The notes below the pieces were generated by a model. It did no database searches, was not told the origin of the DNA, and saw only the letters and a list, made by a program, of their open reading frames with translations. Below are positions 60,910 to 64,000 of a stretch of DNA of 64,000 nucleotides, piece after piece. Source of the stretch: Hermodice carunculata (lineage: Eukaryota > Annelida > Polychaeta > Eunicida > Amphinomidae); NCBI GenBank assembly GCA_964020975.1, contig OZ026625.1:12062417-12126416 (forward strand). The letters run 5' to 3'. The first letter of the stretch is position 1. Each line of letters starts with the position of its first letter. Made by a program: the position numbers and the translations under genes.

Positions 60910-63090
60910 TTGGTGCTCAATGGTGGGCCTACAAAAATGTGCATACGTATGTCTTGAGCCAGCATATTTGCAACAAATCGAAGACGATGAGAGGGCAACA
61001 AGTGCCCTGAATGAACTTCACGTTGTCAAGGCTATCGTCAGAAGAAAGGGATTATATAGAGACTGCTTAAAATGTAAAACAAAGGAACAATTTTTACTTT
61101 TTGTTTTTCTCAGATGTGAAATCCGTAAGAACCTTCTGAAAATGTTGTCTCCTGAAACTGTAATGAATAAATTTGTTCAGAAGTCATTATGTCAAGAGAA
61201 AGAAAACTTCACATTCGAACGTGTTTCACAAGTGATTACACAATGGAAAAAAACAAACAAAAAACCCACTGATGTAGAAAATATCCTTTCTAAAATGCAC
61301 GAATTGAACGAACCCTTACTTTTGCCTACTCTGACTATCCTGATCAATATTTCATTGGGTAGATGTGTCTTTCCCAACATGCTGGATAAAACATATATAC
61401 CTCCTATATTTAGGGGATAATGGAACAGACGGGTAAAGAGACTTACAGGCCTGACACAGTTCCCACAAATTTTTATGAGGTCCTGAGTGACCAAATTGTG
61501 AATTATTTTGATAACATACAATTGCGTCACCTGTTAATTTTCAGATATAGCTTCAGCAACCAGGATGCCCTTTTGCGCCATAAAAGAAGTCTCTTTGCAG
61601 TTTTTGGCGGCAATACTGATGGGCCTTGGCAAGGCATTTGATTGATATCATGACTTGCTAATTGAAAAGGATGAAAGATAACGGCCTAACTGACCAAGCA
61701 GCTTTACTATTTACATATCACCTAATCGAGAGAAGGCCAAGAGTACTATTTGGACAATTCTGCAGCTCCTGAAAGTTTTTACTCAAAGGTGTCCTCCAGG
61801 GGTCTAACTTAGGCGCAGTGCTGTTAACATTTTTATGAATGACCTGTACCACATTATAACAAAGGCCACCTTTACAAAAATTATGCAAACGACGACACCT
61901 TATCTGCAAGTGACAAGACCCCTGCAGTTCTCAAAAACTTACGGGAGCAAGAGTGTCACAGATTGGTTTTCTGCAATTTTCCTAATGGCAAATTCGGAAA
62001 AAATTGCAATATTGGGAAATACCAACGAGAAGATATGAAGACTAAGGACAGACTTTTCAGCCCTACAAAGATGTTAAACATCTTGGCATAAATGTGGAAA
62101 AAGCCTGAATTACGAAACTCACATCAATGCGATTTGTACGAAGGTCCTTACACTTGAATGTACAGAAAAGGTGCTCAAACATCCTGAGTTGCAAAATGAC
62201 TGTACTGATATTTAAAGGCTTTGTTATCAGTAACTAATTTTCAGCTTTTATCCATAGTTCTGCCAGCACTGCAAGACTGGTACCCATGAAATGGAGTGAA
62301 TTAAGGAAAGAGCTTTATACTTTGTTTATCAGGACTTCAACTTACTATTACAAAACCTTATAAAGCCAAACAAATCTTCCCACTGTTGAACTCGGACGAA
62401 TGAGAGGCATAGCAATATTGGTTTACAAAACTTTAAACTACCTGGCCCACAGCTATCTATAAGCTAAGTGACCTAGTTACTGCACGAGATACTGCAGATC
62501 AGTTGACGGCGGGTACCGGAACTTTACGCCCTCTTGCTTTAAATCTACCAAACATGGTGTTCATTCTTTCATGTTCCATGCACGAACAGGTTCGAACATC
62601 TGCAGACTTAAGACAATTAAAACACTTCAAACTTTTCAAAAATCTTAATAAAACTAAAAAGAGATTAGATGGATCCTTCAGGTGTGCAATATGTGGACAG
62701 TAAACTCACCATACTTATCTGTTTGGGGGGGGGGGGGCCACAAACCTGAATTTTCTTGTGCCCTTGCCTGACACTTTCCTGTTCACTGACCGCTTGGGAT
62801 TTTCCTTCCATTAATTATCTTCTCTTTGCTCCACATAAATACATCATTTTATTCCTGTGACGTAATATAATTCTACCAATGGCTGACCTCGAACTTAGTC
62901 TACATTTAGAAAATAATGTTTTAACTGAGGCTCACTTATGTATAACTTTTTTATGTAAATTTCAGTACTTTGAAGTATATTCATTTAAATTATATCTTAA
63001 TTATTTCTCTCTTTCATGTCTGGTTGAATATCTCTCCTGAGTTCATGCTGAACGCTTCTGTACATTTAATACAACAAAGATTTTGGAACT
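60910..63090 (+). mobile_element. 5'-truncated LINE, linker, RT and C-terminus (family 4)
   Basis: The frame 60920-61420 (166 codons) is the linker and start of the RT: VKAIVRRKGLYRDCLKCKTK, then LPTLTILINISLGRCVFPNM and YIPPIF. Then, over several frames, QIVNYFDNIQLRHL (61490-61530), GKAFDxYHDLLIEK near 61630-61670, NIFMNDLYHIITKATFTK near 61825-61880, YANDDTLSASD at 61882-61914 (catalytic box with an extra Asn), LNYETHINAICTKV near 62105-62145, and a C-terminal part to 62703 (RTSADLRQLKHFKLFKNLNK). The 3' UTR ends somewhere near 63090 (ACAACAAAGATTTTGG). Different from the other families here. Confidence 0.82.
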
Positions 63091-63126
63091 GTTTGTATCT
63101 GTAAACGAAAAATTCTAAGAAGCAGC

Positions 63127-63213
63127 ATGCTTACAGTATCCAGCCTACATACTTTATGCTTACAGTATCCAGCCTGCATACTTCATGCTTACAGTATCTA
63201 ATCTACATACTTC
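63127..63213. repeat. 29-bp tandem repeat, 3 copies
   Basis: ATGCTTACAGTATCCAGCCT-type units at 63127, 63156 and 63185; the third has TCTAATCT for TCCAGCCT. Minisatellite just beyond the LINE 3' end. Confidence 0.95.
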
Positions 63214-64000
63214 TAGTTTTGTCTTTAGGTGCGTCTAACACTTCAACGCTCAGGTTTTGCTTCGGATAATTTCGCGCCACAAACATCACAATTCCGTAAG
63301 CTTAACTTTCTTTAAGCTCTTAAAACACCGCCATGAATACTGCCGACTCGGTCTATTTTTCAAGGCAAACTAGTATTTACTTAATTAATATCAGATCCTA
63401 CGTTGTCAAAGGAAATATTTATGCCCCCCCCCCCCCAGCTACACGTAGCAACCAATACATCAACATTCCGTTTCGTCTCCTTTGAAATGTGCGAATGATG
63501 GTCACGGACAAGTCATCCTCCATTCATCTGTACGGGCAGAGACGCATGCGCATTGCTGGTGCAGGTACTGGCACCAGATGTTTTCTGAACAATGGTTTAG
63601 GAGTTCTGAACCAGCCTTTCCCAAATACTCACACATGATTTACTTTACTTCACATGACTTATATGATGTATCATGACTGCACGATACGTGAATCAATCAA
63701 TCTGTCTTTATCATACTCCGGATGTGGTAAAGTTGAAAAGGTTTCCGTTTTGCATAAAAACTAGCGTCATACAACTGAGCAATGTGTATGGCAAAACCGC
63801 GTGACTAGTTTAGCTACCAACGGTAGCCTCGGTCCACCAGTGGACTATTCCTCACGTCACATACGCCCAATGTACATGCTATAGCCATAAAAAGATTATA
63901 CCTGCATGAAATGTTTTCATAACATAAAAGCTTCACTGCCTACAGAGGTATCAACCGCTCGTTTATCATCAACCCTTTCCCCTCTTTGTCCAGCTAAATG
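63214..64000. other. no gene recognised; runs of C and hairpins
   Basis: A run of about 14 C near 63424-63437; AATCAATCAATC near 63690, which on the minus strand (GATTGATTGATT after AAAGACA) could be the tail of a LINE whose body lies beyond the window; and two perfect hairpins at 63813-63845. Confidence 0.45.
63813..63845. other. two adjacent perfect hairpins
   Basis: GCTACC-AAC-GGTAGC (63813-63827) and, four bases on, GTCCAC-CA-GTGGAC (63832-63845). Both stems are six perfect base pairs with tiny loops. They lie about 120 bp upstream (minus-strand sense) of the possible LINE tail at 63690, so they could be a structured LINE or SINE 3' region. Confidence 0.6.

Overview
The window looks like intergenic DNA from an animal genome, most likely a marine invertebrate. 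It is AT-rich, crowded with microsatellites (TA, GT, TTTA, GATA/GACA, TAA), and holds at least ten decayed non-LTR retrotransposons (LINEs) with an APE-type endonuclease and reverse transcriptase (RT), plus small palindromic DNA elements. I found no host gene that I can name, no rRNA or tRNA, no CRISPR array and no bacterial-style operon. The exact phylum cannot be fixed from the sequence; the LINE types (a PHD-like finger and a 2A-like motif before the endonuclease, short-repeat 3' tails) are of the CR1/L2/Jockey kind common in molluscs, cephalochordates, hemichordates and cnidarians.

Layout: 0.5-0.75 kb, a 69-bp GC-rich tandem repeat; 1.1-2.15 kb, a 5'-truncated LINE (+); 5.3-5.8 kb, a possible LINE tail (-); 6.9-9.35, 10.5-14.3 and 16.85-19.7 kb, three LINEs all on the minus strand; 19.7-21.1 kb, diverged repeats and a foldback; 23.35-26.75 kb, the best preserved LINE (+), with a nearly readable ORF2, a 3' stem-loop and a 7-bp repeat tail; 27-31 kb, microsatellites around unassigned DNA with one candidate first exon; 31.3-35.5 kb, three more minus-strand LINE pieces, one tandemly triplicated; 35.56 and 38.68 kb, two copies of one TTAA-flanked MITE in opposite orientation; 45.4-49.17 kb, a long degenerate LINE (+) carrying a 2A-like motif, a PHD-like finger and a nested MITE; 55.3-56.65 kb, three different tandem arrays side by side; 58.1-60.5 kb LINE (-) and 60.9-63 kb LINE (+).

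The elements fall into at least four LINE families. Members of one family share a C-terminus with a W-N-D-L-P motif and a Cys/His knuckle; two others share a K-T-E-S-I-L-F-G-like RT segment. No set of host genes works together here. The most noteworthy pattern beyond the LINEs is a short foldback module, GTCAAC...GTTGAC with arms CAGCTTTCC/GGAAAGCTG and a GC-rich centre, found at five places, in MITEs, as a tandem array and as a solo hairpin. Several copies carry TGAGTCA, the consensus of an AP-1 site. All function statements rest on reading motifs by eye; no database search was possible.
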